From Sediminicoccus sp. KRV36 (GTDB taxonomy: Bacteria; Pseudomonadota; Alphaproteobacteria; Acetobacterales; Acetobacteraceae), in assembly GCF_023243115.1 (NCBI RefSeq), contig NZ_CP085081.1:4490001-4554000 (forward strand): a stretch of DNA of 64,000 bases, in the 5' to 3' direction. How positions within the stretch are numbered: the first letter of the stretch is position 1; the number at the start of each line of letters is the position of its first letter. Below, piece by piece: positions 34,065 to 43,251 of the stretch. The translations under genes were made by a program, and so were the position numbers. A model generated the notes under the pieces. The model was not told the DNA's origin. It made no database searches and saw nothing but the letters and a program-made list of their open reading frames with translations.

Positions 34065-35012
34065 ATGACCAGCCGCCGCAACACCCTCACCGCCGGCCTC
34101 GCCGCCGCCGCCGGCCTGCCAGGCGGCGTCACCCTGGCCCAAACGCCGGCGACGCCCGCGCCGGCGGCACCTGCCGCGCCCACTCTGCCGTATCGCCCGC
34201 ACTCCATCCGCACGCCGGATGGGCTGACGCTGGCGGCCTATGAATATGGCAACCCCAATGGCCCCGCGATTCTCTTCATCCACGGCTATGCCCAGTCCGC
34301 CCTCTGCTGGGACCGCCAGACGCGGGACCCGGGCCTGGCGCGGGATTTCCGCATGGTGGCGCTGGACCTGCGCGGCCATGGGATGAGCGACAAGCCTGTC
34401 GGCAATGAGCATTATCGCACGAACAAGCTCTGGGCCGATGACGTGAAGGCCACCATCGACCAGTTGCAGCTGGCCCGCCCCACGCTGGTCGGCTGGTCCT
34501 ATGGCGGGCGCGTCATGGGCGACTACCTGATGGAGTATGGCACCGGCGCGATCGGGGCGATGGACTGGGTGTCCGCCACCTCCTCCACGGCGGACACTTC
34601 CCGCTTTGGTCGGGCCGCGCGGCATCTGGGCGCCATGGGCAGCCCGGACCCGGGGGCCGCCATCGCCTCCACCATCGCCTTCCTGCGCGATTGCTTCGAG
34701 GTGCAGCCCAGCGCCAATGACTTCGAGGTGATGCTCTCCTTCAACATGATGGTGCCGCGCCATGTGCGGCTGGGGCTCGGCGGGCGGCCGATCACCTTCG
34801 AAGAGCGCCTGCGCAGCGTGGATGTGCCGGTGCTGGTCACGCATGGCGTGCTGGACAAGGTTTCCGATATCAGCATGGGCCGGCACACGGCGGCGATCAT
34901 TCCCGGTGCCAGGCTCAGCGAATACAATTTCATCGGCCATGCGCCCTTCTGGGAAGACGCGCCGCGCTTCAACCGGGAATTGGCGGAACTGGCACGCTCA
35001 GCCCGGCGCTGA
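34065..35012 (+). CDS. Exported alpha/beta hydrolase
   Basis: A 315-residue alpha/beta-fold hydrolase. The N-terminus TSRRNTLTAGLAAAAGLPGG is a Tat-like signal followed by a Pro/Ala-rich linker to residue 40. The oxyanion loop is FIHGYAQS, the nucleophile Ser145 sits in GWSYGG, and the general-base His is at about 292 (FIGHAPFWED). AGGGAGGAACCTC precedes the ATG. As the last gene of the peptide-importer operon it may release the imported compound in the periplasm. Esterase, lactonase and haloperoxidase relatives share these motifs, so substrate is open. Confidence 0.88.
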   Translation: MTSRRNTLTAGLAAAAGLPGGVTLAQTPATPAPAAPAAPTLPYRPHSIRTPDGLTLAAYEYGNPNGPAILFIHGYAQSALCWDRQTRDPGLARDFRMVALDLRGHGMSDKPVGNEHYRTNKLWADDVKATIDQLQLARPTLVGWSYGGRVMGDYLMEYGTGAIGAMDWVSATSSTADTSRFGRAARHLGAMGSPDPGAAIASTIAFLRDCFEVQPSANDFEVMLSFNMMVPRHVRLGLGGRPITFEERLRSVDVPVLVTHGVLDKVSDISMGRHTAAIIPGARLSEYNFIGHAPFWEDAPRFNRELAELARSARR

Positions 35013-35026
35013 TCCCCGCCGCCGGA

Positions 35027-35806
35027 TCATCTGGGCGCGCATTGCGCCTGGATGATGCGGCAGGTGAGGGCACCTCGCTCCCGCAGGGTGCAGGCCTCGC
35101 GGGCCTGGCGCTCCGCATCGGCGGGGTTGCTGGCAACGGCGTAGGTGATGGCCCGCACGCGATAGGTCTTGGGGTCGCTGGTCATGAAGAAGGCGCCGGG
35201 CGCACGCCGGACGCCCTCGGCGACCGCGGCACAGGGCAAGGCGAAATCCTGCGCCAATGTGCAATTCGCGCCCGCGTTGCGGCAGGCGCCCTCCGCCACG
35301 CGATGGGCCGTGAGGCGGTCGCGCTGCCCCACCACCATTCCGAAGCCCATATTCGGCGGCGTCGCGAGATAGACCGCGCCATGGATGGGCGGCGCTTCGG
35401 GCGGATCGGCGCGCTGAGCCAGGGGGGCCGCCTGAAGTGACGCGCGCGCGCGCGTCGGCAGCGATGCAGCGGGTTGGGGCGGCGCTGCCCGCGTGACGAA
35501 AGCGGGAACGGCCGGGACCGGGCCGGGCGATGGCACCGCGGGGAAACGGGCGACAGGCAAGGGCGAGGCCTGGCTGGGGGCTGCGGCGGCACCGGCCGGC
35601 CTGGTTTGCCCAGGCGCCTCGCGGGTCAGTGGTTGCCCCGCGAGGCATTGGCTGATGCATTCCTGGCGGCTGGGCGGGGCCGGGTTCTGATCCGCCCGGC
35701 AGGCGATCCGGCAGGCCTGGGCGGATTGCTGCGCCAGCGCCATACCCGGCAAGGCAGCGCCCAGCATGAGGACCCATGCCCCCAGGCTCAGCCGGCCTCG
35801 CATCAA
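35027..35806 (-). CDS. Secreted DUF4189 domain-containing protein
   Basis: A 259-residue protein with a signal peptide (LSLGAWVLMLGAALPGMALA, cut near residue 25), a short Cys-containing segment (CRIACRAD, CISQCLAG), a Pro/Ala-rich linker (about 60-135), and a C-terminal DUF4189 domain (about 140-235) beginning HGAVYLATPPNMGFGMV and containing the paired Cys CRNAGANCTL. DUF4189 is of unknown function and common in exported alphaproteobacterial proteins. Its ATG overlaps the stop of the PH-domain gene by 4 bases. Confidence 0.8.
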   Translation of the reverse strand: MMRGRLSLGAWVLMLGAALPGMALAQQSAQACRIACRADQNPAPPSRQECISQCLAGQPLTREAPGQTRPAGAAAAPSQASPLPVARFPAVPSPGPVPAVPAFVTRAAPPQPAASLPTRARASLQAAPLAQRADPPEAPPIHGAVYLATPPNMGFGMVVGQRDRLTAHRVAEGACRNAGANCTLAQDFALPCAAVAEGVRRAPGAFFMTSDPKTYRVRAITYAVASNPADAERQAREACTLRERGALTCRIIQAQCAPR

Positions 35807-36207
35807 TCGAGTGCTGTCGCGGGGCCTTTGGGACGCGCCACGGCGTTCCAGGCATTGCGGATCACCGCCGAGACGGCGTCCGGTCCGGGCACGCCCTTCA
35901 AGACGTGCAACTCCTCGGAGCGGCCTTCCATGCTCTTGATCACGACATCACCGATGCCGACCATGCGGTGATACAGGCTTTGCTTCACCACCACGTCGCG
36001 GATGCGGAAGATCTCGATATCGTCGCTGGTCTTGGTCCAGAAACCTTGCTGGATGATGATGCGCTGATCCGTGATGGTGATGCGCTGCCGCCCCAGGAAC
36101 GGCAGCCCCAGCAGCAGGAAGGCCACAGCGCCCCAGACCACGCCATAGCTGCGCTTCGACTCATAGGTCAGCAGCAGGGGGGGGCTTTCCGGCGGCGTGG
36201 TGTTCAT
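35803..36207 (-). CDS. PH domain-containing membrane-associated protein
   Basis: A 134-residue protein with a bacterial PH (bPH_2/YdbS-like) domain: TITDQRIIIQQGFWTKTSDD followed by IEIFRIRDVVVKQSLYHRM. One hydrophobic segment (YGVVWGAVAFLLLGLPFLG, residues 22-40) precedes it and could anchor the protein. Function is unknown. It is the first gene of a two-gene minus-strand unit with the DUF4189 gene. Confidence 0.82.
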   Translation of the reverse strand: MNTTPPESPPLLLTYESKRSYGVVWGAVAFLLLGLPFLGRQRITITDQRIIIQQGFWTKTSDDIEIFRIRDVVVKQSLYHRMVGIGDVVIKSMEGRSEELHVLKGVPGPDAVSAVIRNAWNAVARPKGPATALD

Positions 36208-36272
36208 TTCACAAGCATGATGTGGACCCGGCCCGCGCGCAACCGGGAGTTGGATGTTAGGATGCGGGAATC

Positions 36273-36674
36273 ATGCGCTGGCCCGCCATCCTTTTCCTCG
36301 CCCTGAGCTGGCTGCCTCCGGCGCAGGGGCAAAATCTCCCCCGCAATGCAGGCCCGGATCGCCCGGAAATCCGGGGGGCCGGCCGGGCCACGGAGGCGCG
36401 GCCCCTGCGGGCTCCGCGCGTCAGCGCCGCCGCGCTGGCCTCGGCGCGCGCCTATCTCTGCCCGCATGGTGGCACGCCGCAGGGGCGGGGGCGTTGCACG
36501 CGCGGTCCGGGAATTGGCGCGGTGGGCACTGGCTGGCTCGGCGATGACCCCGCAGTGCGGGATTGGGACCAGGGCCTGCCGCCGCCGACGCGCGCCCAAT
36601 TGCCCTGCCCGCCCGGCACCACGGCAACCCAGGCGCGCGACCAGCCCGGCGTTACCCGCTGCGTGGCAGGCTGA
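36273..36674 (+). CDS. Small secreted hypothetical protein
   Basis: A 133-residue protein with a clear signal peptide (WPAILFLALSWLPPAQG, cut near residue 19) and a mature part rich in Gly, Arg and Pro. It has three Cys (CPHGG, GRCTRG, CPPGT) and a C-terminal CVAG. I do not recognise a family. Its 3' end overlaps the convergent hydrolase gene by 23 bp. Support comes from the export signal and codon periodicity only. Confidence 0.6.
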   Translation: MRWPAILFLALSWLPPAQGQNLPRNAGPDRPEIRGAGRATEARPLRAPRVSAAALASARAYLCPHGGTPQGRGRCTRGPGIGAVGTGWLGDDPAVRDWDQGLPPPTRAQLPCPPGTTATQARDQPGVTRCVAG

Positions 36675-37353
36675 GCCAGTCGCTGAGGGCGCCCCGGACG
36701 GCGCCGGGCGCCTCCATCGTCGGCAAATGGCCGCAGCCCTGGAAGCTGATCCGCTGTGCCGCAGGAACCAGCGCGGCCATCTCGTCATGCAGGGCGGGCG
36801 GCGTCAGCGCATCCTCCGCCCCGCAGGCGATAAGAGTGGGCACGCCAATGCCCGGCAGCTCGGCGCGGGAATCCGGGCGGGTCATGATGGCGCGCTGTTG
36901 CCGGAGAAATCCCTCGACGCCGACGCGCTCGGCCATGGCCATCACCTCATCGGCCAGCGGCCCGCCCAGCCGCGAAGGATGCAGCAACAAGGGCAGCAGG
37001 CGGGGCGTCACTCCCTTGAACGCGCCCCGGCCAGAAAGCGCAATGAGGTCCAACCGGCGCTGGGTCTGCTCGGGCGTATCGGCGCGGGCGGAGGTATCGA
37101 GCAGCGCCAGGTGCGAAATCCGCGGCCCTGCCTGGCGCCAGATTTCAAGCGCCACATAGCCGCCCATGGACAGGCCTGCGACTGCGAAGCGCCCCTCGCC
37201 CGCCACAAGTTCCAGCGCCTGCCGGGCCATGGCGGCAATGCTGTCCTGCCGGGTCAGGTCTGCAATGCGGGGCTCCGCACCCGGTGGCAGGCAATCGCGC
37301 CAGAGACGCGCATCGCAGAGCAGGCCGGGCAGCAGCAGCAGGGGAATGGACAT
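36652..37353 (-). CDS. Alpha/beta hydrolase
   Basis: A 233-residue cytosolic hydrolase of the alpha/beta fold, small compared with most. It has LLLLPGLLCDARLW at the start (oxyanion hole), nucleophile Ser in VAGLSMGGYVALEI near residue 100, the acid in LIACGAEDALTPP near 180 and the general-base His in GCGHLPTMEAP near 208. The GLLCDARLW element is typical of a subgroup annotated as hydrolase or BioH-like. Substrate unknown. Confidence 0.88.
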   Translation of the reverse strand: MSIPLLLLPGLLCDARLWRDCLPPGAEPRIADLTRQDSIAAMARQALELVAGEGRFAVAGLSMGGYVALEIWRQAGPRISHLALLDTSARADTPEQTQRRLDLIALSGRGAFKGVTPRLLPLLLHPSRLGGPLADEVMAMAERVGVEGFLRQQRAIMTRPDSRAELPGIGVPTLIACGAEDALTPPALHDEMAALVPAAQRISFQGCGHLPTMEAPGAVRGALSDWLSLPRSG

Positions 37354-37517
37354 GAGAGCGGAATAAATCGCGGGCTATGGCAGCGCAATCCGCCGGTTTC
37401 AGGTTGCAACGGCTTCGCTTCGGGCGCATATGCCGCTCATCGAAGAAGAGGGCGGCAAGACCGCCCGAGCGGCCGTGCGCCTTTCCGCGCCGGCCCCCAT
37501 GGCCAGGATGCCCCATT

Positions 37518-39572
37518 TTGAACGAGACCACCCCGAACGCCACACCGGCGACTGACACGCCCGGCCCCGATATGGCCGCGCCCATGCCGGACATCGCCGC
37601 AACCATGTCCACCGCGGCCGAGCCAGTGGAAGCCGACACGGCGGTCGAGGCGCTGAGCGCCGATGCCGCCGTGATCGAAGCCAGTACAGCCGAAAGCGCC
37701 ATGGACGAGGCCGCGGCGCCGATCGCAGCCAGCGCCCCGGAACATGCCGAGTCCGAACCTGCCACGGAAGACGCGGCGCAGGACGAAGAAGACGCCGAGC
37801 CCGAGGCCCCGCGCACCACCTTCGCCGATCTCGGCCTGTCCGATGAGTTGCTGCGCGCCGTGACCGAGAGCGGCTACATCCATCCCACCCCGATCCAGGA
37901 GCAGGCGATCCCCATCGTGCTGATGGGCCGGGACGTGATGGGCTGCGCGCAGACCGGCACCGGCAAGACCGCCAGCTTCACCCTGCCGATGATGGACATC
38001 CTCTCGGGCAGCCGGGCCAAGGCGCGCATGCCGCGCAGCCTGATCCTGGAGCCGACGCGGGAATTGGCGCTCCAGGTCGCCGAGCAATTCGTGAAGTATG
38101 GCAAGTATCTCAACCTGAACCACGCGCTGCTGATCGGCGGCGAAAGCATGAATGACCAGCGCGATGTGCTGGAGAAGGGCGTGGACGTCCTCATCGCGAC
38201 GCCAGGCCGCCTGCTTGATCTGTTCGACCGTGGCCGCATCCTGATGGCCGATTGCAAGCTGCTGGTGATTGATGAAGCCGACCGCATGCTGGACATGGGC
38301 TTCATCCCCGATGTCGAGCGGATCGTCGGCATGCTGCCGCCGCTGCGGCAGACGCTGTTCTTCTCCGCCACCATGGCGCCGGAAATCCGCCGCCTGGCCG
38401 ATGCCTTCCTGCGCAACCCGAAGGAGATCACCGTCAGCCGGCCGGCCTCGGTCGCGACGACGATCACCACTGGCGTCCTCTATGTGCAGGAACGCGACAA
38501 GCGTGAGGCGCTGCGCCGCCTGATCCGCCGTGAGCAGGTGCAGAACGCGCTGATCTTCTGCAACCGCAAGATCGAGGTGGACGTCCTCTACAAGTCGCTC
38601 AAGCGGCACGGCTTCTCGGTCGGCGCGCTGCATGGCGACATGGACCAGTCCGCCCGCTTCGCGACGTTGAACGCCTTCAAGGCCAATGAAATCCGCCTGC
38701 TGGTCTGCTCCGATGTGGCAGCGCGCGGCCTGGATATTGGCGGCCTGTCGCACGTCTTCAATTTCGACGTGCCCTTCCACTCCGAGGATTACGTCCACCG
38801 CATCGGCCGCACCGGCCGCGCCGGGCGCGAGGGCCATGCCTACACCATCGCGACGGCCGATGACGGCAAGCTGGTCCAGGCCATCGAAAAGCTGACCGGC
38901 GGCGTCATCCCGCGCATGGAAGTCGAAGGCCTCGACCTGGTGACCGAGGCCGAAATCGCCGAGGCGGCCACGCGCCGCCGCGGTCGTGGTGGCGCACGCC
39001 CCGGCGGCAAGCCGGAGCCCGCCCGCGCCGGTCGTGGTGGGCGTGATCGCGGGGAGACCCGTGGCCGCGGCCCGCGCGAGGATCGCCCCCGCACTGACAG
39101 CGCCGAAGCAGCGCCGAGCGTGGCAGAACCGCGCGAGGCCGCCCCGCGCGAAGACCGCCCCCGCCGCGATGATCGGCCCCGAGGCCGTGACCGTGGCGAG
39201 GCCGCCCCGCCACGAGAGGCCCGCCCGCCGCGTGACGAAGCCCGGCGCGACGAAGCCCGGCGCGACGAGGCCCCGCGTCCGCGCCGTGACGAAGCACCGC
39301 GCCCGCGTGACCGCGAGGATGCCCCCCGCGCGCGTGACCGCGACGATTCTCCCCGCGCGCGTGACCGCGACGACTCGCCTCGCGCGCGTGACCGCGACGA
39401 CATGGGCCCCTCCGTGCGTGGCTTCGGCGACAGCATCCCCGCCTTCATGCTGATCCCCATCCCCCGCCCCAAGCGGCCCGTCGCTGAAGCGCCAGTCGCC
39501 GAGGCAATCGTCGCGGACAGCCCGGCCGAATTCGTCGGCGAACCCGTTCAGGATGCCGACGCGGCGGCCTGA
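37518..39572 (+). CDS. DEAD-box RNA helicase with long charged C-terminal tail
   Basis: About 685 residues. An acidic Ala/Glu-rich N-terminal extension (to about 105) precedes the helicase core: Q-motif HPTPIQEQAIPIV, Walker A AQTGTGKT near 143, PTRELALQ, TPGRLLDL, DEAD in VIDEADRMLDMGF near 252, SATM, then HGDMDQSAR, ARGLDIGG and HRIGRTGRAGR. The last 200 residues are Arg/Asp/Pro-rich, with tandem RARDRDDSP units, an RNA-binding or condensate-prone tail like those of RhlE/CsdA-type helicases. I favour the TTG start at 37518 (after AGGATG); in-frame ATG at 37572 is the alternative. Roles in ribosome biogenesis or RNA decay are likely. Confidence 0.92.
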   Translation: MNETTPNATPATDTPGPDMAAPMPDIAATMSTAAEPVEADTAVEALSADAAVIEASTAESAMDEAAAPIAASAPEHAESEPATEDAAQDEEDAEPEAPRTTFADLGLSDELLRAVTESGYIHPTPIQEQAIPIVLMGRDVMGCAQTGTGKTASFTLPMMDILSGSRAKARMPRSLILEPTRELALQVAEQFVKYGKYLNLNHALLIGGESMNDQRDVLEKGVDVLIATPGRLLDLFDRGRILMADCKLLVIDEADRMLDMGFIPDVERIVGMLPPLRQTLFFSATMAPEIRRLADAFLRNPKEITVSRPASVATTITTGVLYVQERDKREALRRLIRREQVQNALIFCNRKIEVDVLYKSLKRHGFSVGALHGDMDQSARFATLNAFKANEIRLLVCSDVAARGLDIGGLSHVFNFDVPFHSEDYVHRIGRTGRAGREGHAYTIATADDGKLVQAIEKLTGGVIPRMEVEGLDLVTEAEIAEAATRRRGRGGARPGGKPEPARAGRGGRDRGETRGRGPREDRPRTDSAEAAPSVAEPREAAPREDRPRRDDRPRGRDRGEAAPPREARPPRDEARRDEARRDEAPRPRRDEAPRPRDREDAPRARDRDDSPRARDRDDSPRARDRDDMGPSVRGFGDSIPAFMLIPIPRPKRPVAEAPVAEAIVADSPAEFVGEPVQDADAAA

Positions 39573-39653
39573 AGCCGTCGGTTCTTGCAATTGGGCGCGA
39601 TTTTTCCTTAGCCTTCCATTCTCGTTCAGCAACGAAATGGAGGAGGCCGAGGG

Positions 39654-40499
39654 ATGCGTCTGCCGGTGCTTTGGGGCCTGATGGCCCTGCTTTGCGTGCC
39701 CGCCTGGGCGCAAGGACCAAACGCCCAGCTGGAGCGCGGCCGCTACCTGGTCGAGGTTGTCGGCCATTGCGGCAATTGCCACGCAAGCCGGGCGCCGGAT
39801 GGCCAGCCCATCGCCGGGCGGGGTCTCGCCGGCGGGTGGGTGATGCAGGAGGGCCCGATGCGGGCCGTCGTGCCCAACATTACGCCCGACCGGGAAACCG
39901 GCATCGGCAACTGGACCCAAGCCCAGATCATCGCGGCCATCCGTGAGGGCCGGCGGCCCGATGGCACCCCAATCGGCTGGCCGATGCCGATTGATTTCTA
40001 CGCCGGCATTTCCGACGCTGATGTGGCCGCCATGGCCGCCTATCTGCGCAGCGTGCCGCCCGTGCGCAACGCCGTGGCCGGGCGCTCCAGCTATCCCTTC
40101 CCCGTGCCGGCGCATCCCGCCGTCGCCTCGGTGCCGCCGCCGGCCGACAATCCCGTCGCGCGCGGCGCCTACCTCGCCGGCCCCATCGCCCATTGCCTGG
40201 ATTGCCATTCGGGCCGCGGGCCGGACATGCGCATCATCCCGGGGCGGGAGGGTGCGCAGGGCCTCTCCTTCACGGGCCCCTGGGGCACGGTGGTGGCACG
40301 GAACCTGACCCCGAGTACCAGCACGGGCATCGGCAACTGGAGTCTCGCGCAATTCACCCGGGCGCTGCGCGAGGAGATCGGCGGCGATGGCCGGCCCCTG
40401 ATGCCACCCATGGGGCGCGGACGGGTCTGGGCCGCGATGACGGATCGGGACATCGCCGATCTCTTCGCCTATTTCCGCAGCTTGCCGCCGCTGGACTGA
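39654..40499 (+). CDS. Dihaem cytochrome c family protein
   Basis: A 281-residue exported protein: signal peptide PVLWGLMALLCVPAWAQ (cut after residue 20) and two cytochrome c domains with haem motifs CGNCH (39-43) and CLDCH (181-185). Both domains contain ITPDRETGIGNW or LTPSTSTGIGNW and later MPMP/MPPM elements supplying axial Met ligands. This double-domain layout is like the cytochrome subunits of alcohol, gluconate or aldehyde dehydrogenases and may pass electrons from a periplasmic or Mo dehydrogenase to the respiratory chain. No dehydrogenase is adjacent. Confidence 0.9.
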   Translation: MRLPVLWGLMALLCVPAWAQGPNAQLERGRYLVEVVGHCGNCHASRAPDGQPIAGRGLAGGWVMQEGPMRAVVPNITPDRETGIGNWTQAQIIAAIREGRRPDGTPIGWPMPIDFYAGISDADVAAMAAYLRSVPPVRNAVAGRSSYPFPVPAHPAVASVPPPADNPVARGAYLAGPIAHCLDCHSGRGPDMRIIPGREGAQGLSFTGPWGTVVARNLTPSTSTGIGNWSLAQFTRALREEIGGDGRPLMPPMGRGRVWAAMTDRDIADLFAYFRSLPPLD

Positions 40500-40581
40500 T
40501 GCCTTGCGCGGGCCATGGTCCTGCCCAACTCAGGCGTGTTAAAGGCTTCGCGCGCCCCAAGTCGCCGGAAGGAAGAAATTC

Positions 40582-41784
40582 ATGAACGTCGTCTCCCCCG
40601 CCATCAAGTCGAAGCCCGCGCCCTTTCAGTGGGACGACGCCTTCCTGCTGGACGAGCAACTCACCGAAGATGAGCGCATGATCCGCGATGCGGCCCGCGC
40701 CTTCTGCCAGGACAAGCTGATGCCCGGCGTGCTGATGGCCAACCGGCATGAGACCTTCGATCGCTCCATCATGAATGCCTTTGGCGAGCAGGGTTTCCTG
40801 GGCGCCACGCTGGAAGGCTATGGCTGCGCCGGCGTTTCCTATGTCGCCTACGGGCTGATGGCGCGGGAGGTGGAGCGCGTGGATAGCGGCTACCGCTCTG
40901 CCTTCTCCGTGCAGTCCAGCCTGGTGATGTTCCCGATCCACGCCTATGGCTCCGAGGCGCAAAAACAAAAGTTCCTGCCGAAGCTGCGCATGGGCGAGTG
41001 GGTCGGCTGCTTCGGCCTGACCGAGCCGGATGCGGGTTCGGACCCCTCCTCGATGCGCACGCGCGCGAAGAAGGTGGATGGCGGCTGGCTGGTCTCCGGC
41101 TCCAAGACCTGGATCACCAATTCCCCCATCGCCGATGTCTGCCTGGTCTGGGCGAAGGATGATGAGGGCACGCTCGGAGGGTTCCTCCTGGAGCGCGGGA
41201 TGAAAGGGCTGACCACGCCGAAAATTGAAGGAAAATTCTCGCTCCGCCCCTCCATCACCGGCATGATCATGATGGATGAGGTCTTCGTCCCCGATGAGAA
41301 CCGCCTGCCCGGCGTGCGCTCGCTGGCCGGGCCCTTCTCCTGCCTCAACCGCGCGCGCTACGGCATCGCCTGGGGCGTGCTGGGTGCGGCGGAATTCTGC
41401 ATGCATGCGGCGCGTGACTACACGCTGAACCGCAAGATGTTCGGCAAGCCGCTGGCCCAGACGCAGCTCATCCAGAAGAAGCTGGCGGATATGGAGACCG
41501 AGATCACCCTCGGCTTGCAGGCAGCACTTCGCGTCGGCCGCCTGTTTGACGAAGGCAAGGCCGCGCCCGAGATGATCAGCCTGATCAAGCGCAACAATTG
41601 CGGCAAGTCGCTCGACATCGCGCGGATGAGCCGCGACATGCATGGCGGCAACGGGATCGTGGACGAGTATCACGTCATCCGCCACGTCATGAATCTCGAG
41701 ACGGTGAACACCTATGAGGGCACGCATGATGTGCATGCGCTGATCCTCGGCCGCGCCATCACCGGGCTGAACGCCTTCGGGTAG
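40582..41784 (+). CDS. gcdH: Glutaryl-CoA dehydrogenase
   Basis: A 400-residue FAD acyl-CoA dehydrogenase that oxidatively decarboxylates glutaryl-CoA to crotonyl-CoA. Diagnostic features are the N-terminal [48 protein letters not shown], and the C-terminal [20 protein letters not shown] with catalytic Glu379. The start follows GGAAGGAAGAAATTC. It serves lysine or tryptophan breakdown and would also serve glutarate arising from reductive nicotinate degradation, whose genes lie 26 kb to the left; that link is only an inference. Confidence 0.95.
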   Translation: MNVVSPAIKSKPAPFQWDDAFLLDEQLTEDERMIRDAARAFCQDKLMPGVLMANRHETFDRSIMNAFGEQGFLGATLEGYGCAGVSYVAYGLMAREVERVDSGYRSAFSVQSSLVMFPIHAYGSEAQKQKFLPKLRMGEWVGCFGLTEPDAGSDPSSMRTRAKKVDGGWLVSGSKTWITNSPIADVCLVWAKDDEGTLGGFLLERGMKGLTTPKIEGKFSLRPSITGMIMMDEVFVPDENRLPGVRSLAGPFSCLNRARYGIAWGVLGAAEFCMHAARDYTLNRKMFGKPLAQTQLIQKKLADMETEITLGLQAALRVGRLFDEGKAAPEMISLIKRNNCGKSLDIARMSRDMHGGNGIVDEYHVIRHVMNLETVNTYEGTHDVHALILGRAITGLNAFG

Positions 41785-41954
41785 CGCACCGTAAGCCCGC
41801 TTGCCTGCTGCTGGGCGCCCGGCTGAGGCGCTCAGTCTTGCTGCCTTGCCAAGCTCTGCTGCCTTGCCCACCCTCATCTGGCCCCGCCACATGAGGGCCA
41901 TTCGGGGCACACCGACGCGGTGATGCCCCGCTCTTGAAGGTTGTACCCGGCCCC

Positions 41955-43214
41955 ATGCTCGAACTCACGGTCACGCAGATGGGCGCTGGCGGCGACGGCA
42001 TCGCACCGCTTCCGGATGGCGGTTCGGCCTTCATCTCCTTCACACTCCCGGGGGATCGCGTCGCGGCGCGGCAGACCACGAAGGACCGCGCCGCACTGGA
42101 CCGCGTGATCACGCCCAGCCCGGAGCGCGTCGAGGCCCCTTGCCGGCACTTCACCATCTGCGGCGGTTGTTCGCTCCAGCATTGGGCCGATGCGCCCTAT
42201 GCCGAATGGAAACGCGGACGCCTGGCTGAAGCCCTTTCGCGCGCGGGCTACCCCGAGGCCGCGGTGGCGCCCATGGTCGCGACGCCGCGCGCCGTGCGCC
42301 AGCGCGCGGATCTGGGGCTGGAGCGCCTGCCGGATGGGCGGGTCGAGATCGGCTTCCACGAACGTGGCGCCACCAACCTGGTGCCCATGCGCGAATGCCA
42401 TGTGCTGCTGCCCGCGCTGGTGGCGTTGCTGCCGGCCCTGCAGGATGCGCTGCGGGGGCTGAATGCGCTGAAGCGCCTGGGCTCGGCCGTCATCAACATG
42501 CTGGATTCCGGCCCGGATATCCTGCTGCGCACCGATGCGCCGCTTTCCATGCCCGACCGCAAGCTGCTGGCCGAATTCGCCGCACGCGTCGGAATTCCGC
42601 GCATCGCCTGGGAGGGCAAGGGCGGCCCGGCGGAGGTGGCGGCCCAGGTGAACCCGGTGCGGCACAAGCTCTCGGGCATCACCGTCTCGCCACCGCCTGG
42701 CGCCTTCCTGCAGGCCAGCGCCGAGGGCGAGGCCGCGATCATCGCCGCCGTCCTGGCCGGGCTGCCGAAGAAGATGTCGCCCCGCGCGCGCATCGCGGAT
42801 CTCTACGCCGGCATCGGCACCCTCTCCTTTCCGCTGGCGGCGCGCCATCTGGTCCAGGCCTATGAGGGGGATGCAGCCTCGGCCGAGGCGCTGCGCGGTT
42901 CGGCCCATGCCGGCCAGGTCTCGCGCCTGCTGGGTGAGCGGCGGGACCTGGTGCGGCAACCCCTGCTGCCGGCCGAGCTCAAGAACTTCGCCGCCGTCGT
43001 GCTCGACCCCCCCTTCGCCGGCGCGCCGGAACAGGTGGCGCAGATCGCCCGCAGCAAGCTGCCGCATGTCATCTACGTCTCGTGCAGCCCGGCGGCGCTG
43101 GGGCGGGATGCGGCCGTGCTGCATGAGGCGGGCTTCGGGCTGGTCTCGGCCGTGCCGGTGGATCAGTTCCTGTGGTCGCCTCATTTGGAGAGTGTGGTTG
43201 TCTTTGCCCGCTGA
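41955..43214 (+). CDS. SAM-dependent RNA (uracil-C5) methyltransferase, RlmD/RumA-like
   Basis: A 419-residue class I methyltransferase of the TrmA/RlmD group that makes 5-methyluridine in 23S rRNA or tRNA. An N-terminal TRAM-like domain (1-55) is followed by the FeS Cys set C63, C69, C72 (HFTICGGCSLQHW) and C148 (MRECH). The SAM motif is ADLYAGIGTLSFPLA, the LDPPFAG motif is present, and the catalytic Cys377 is in YVSCSPAAL. ATG at 41955 is chosen; an in-frame TTG at 41934 is possible. The 170-bp gap before it holds no further feature I can support. Confidence 0.9.
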   Translation: MLELTVTQMGAGGDGIAPLPDGGSAFISFTLPGDRVAARQTTKDRAALDRVITPSPERVEAPCRHFTICGGCSLQHWADAPYAEWKRGRLAEALSRAGYPEAAVAPMVATPRAVRQRADLGLERLPDGRVEIGFHERGATNLVPMRECHVLLPALVALLPALQDALRGLNALKRLGSAVINMLDSGPDILLRTDAPLSMPDRKLLAEFAARVGIPRIAWEGKGGPAEVAAQVNPVRHKLSGITVSPPPGAFLQASAEGEAAIIAAVLAGLPKKMSPRARIADLYAGIGTLSFPLAARHLVQAYEGDAASAEALRGSAHAGQVSRLLGERRDLVRQPLLPAELKNFAAVVLDPPFAGAPEQVAQIARSKLPHVIYVSCSPAALGRDAAVLHEAGFGLVSAVPVDQFLWSPHLESVVVFAR

Positions 43215-43251
43215 GCCCTTATCTCCCGTCTCGTTCCAGGGAGAGATCGTT

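Noticed and set aside
37437..40352. A 971-codon open frame on the minus strand
   Set aside because: Antisense to the DEAD-box helicase and cytochrome c genes; no ribosome site, no recognisable domain, low-complexity composition.
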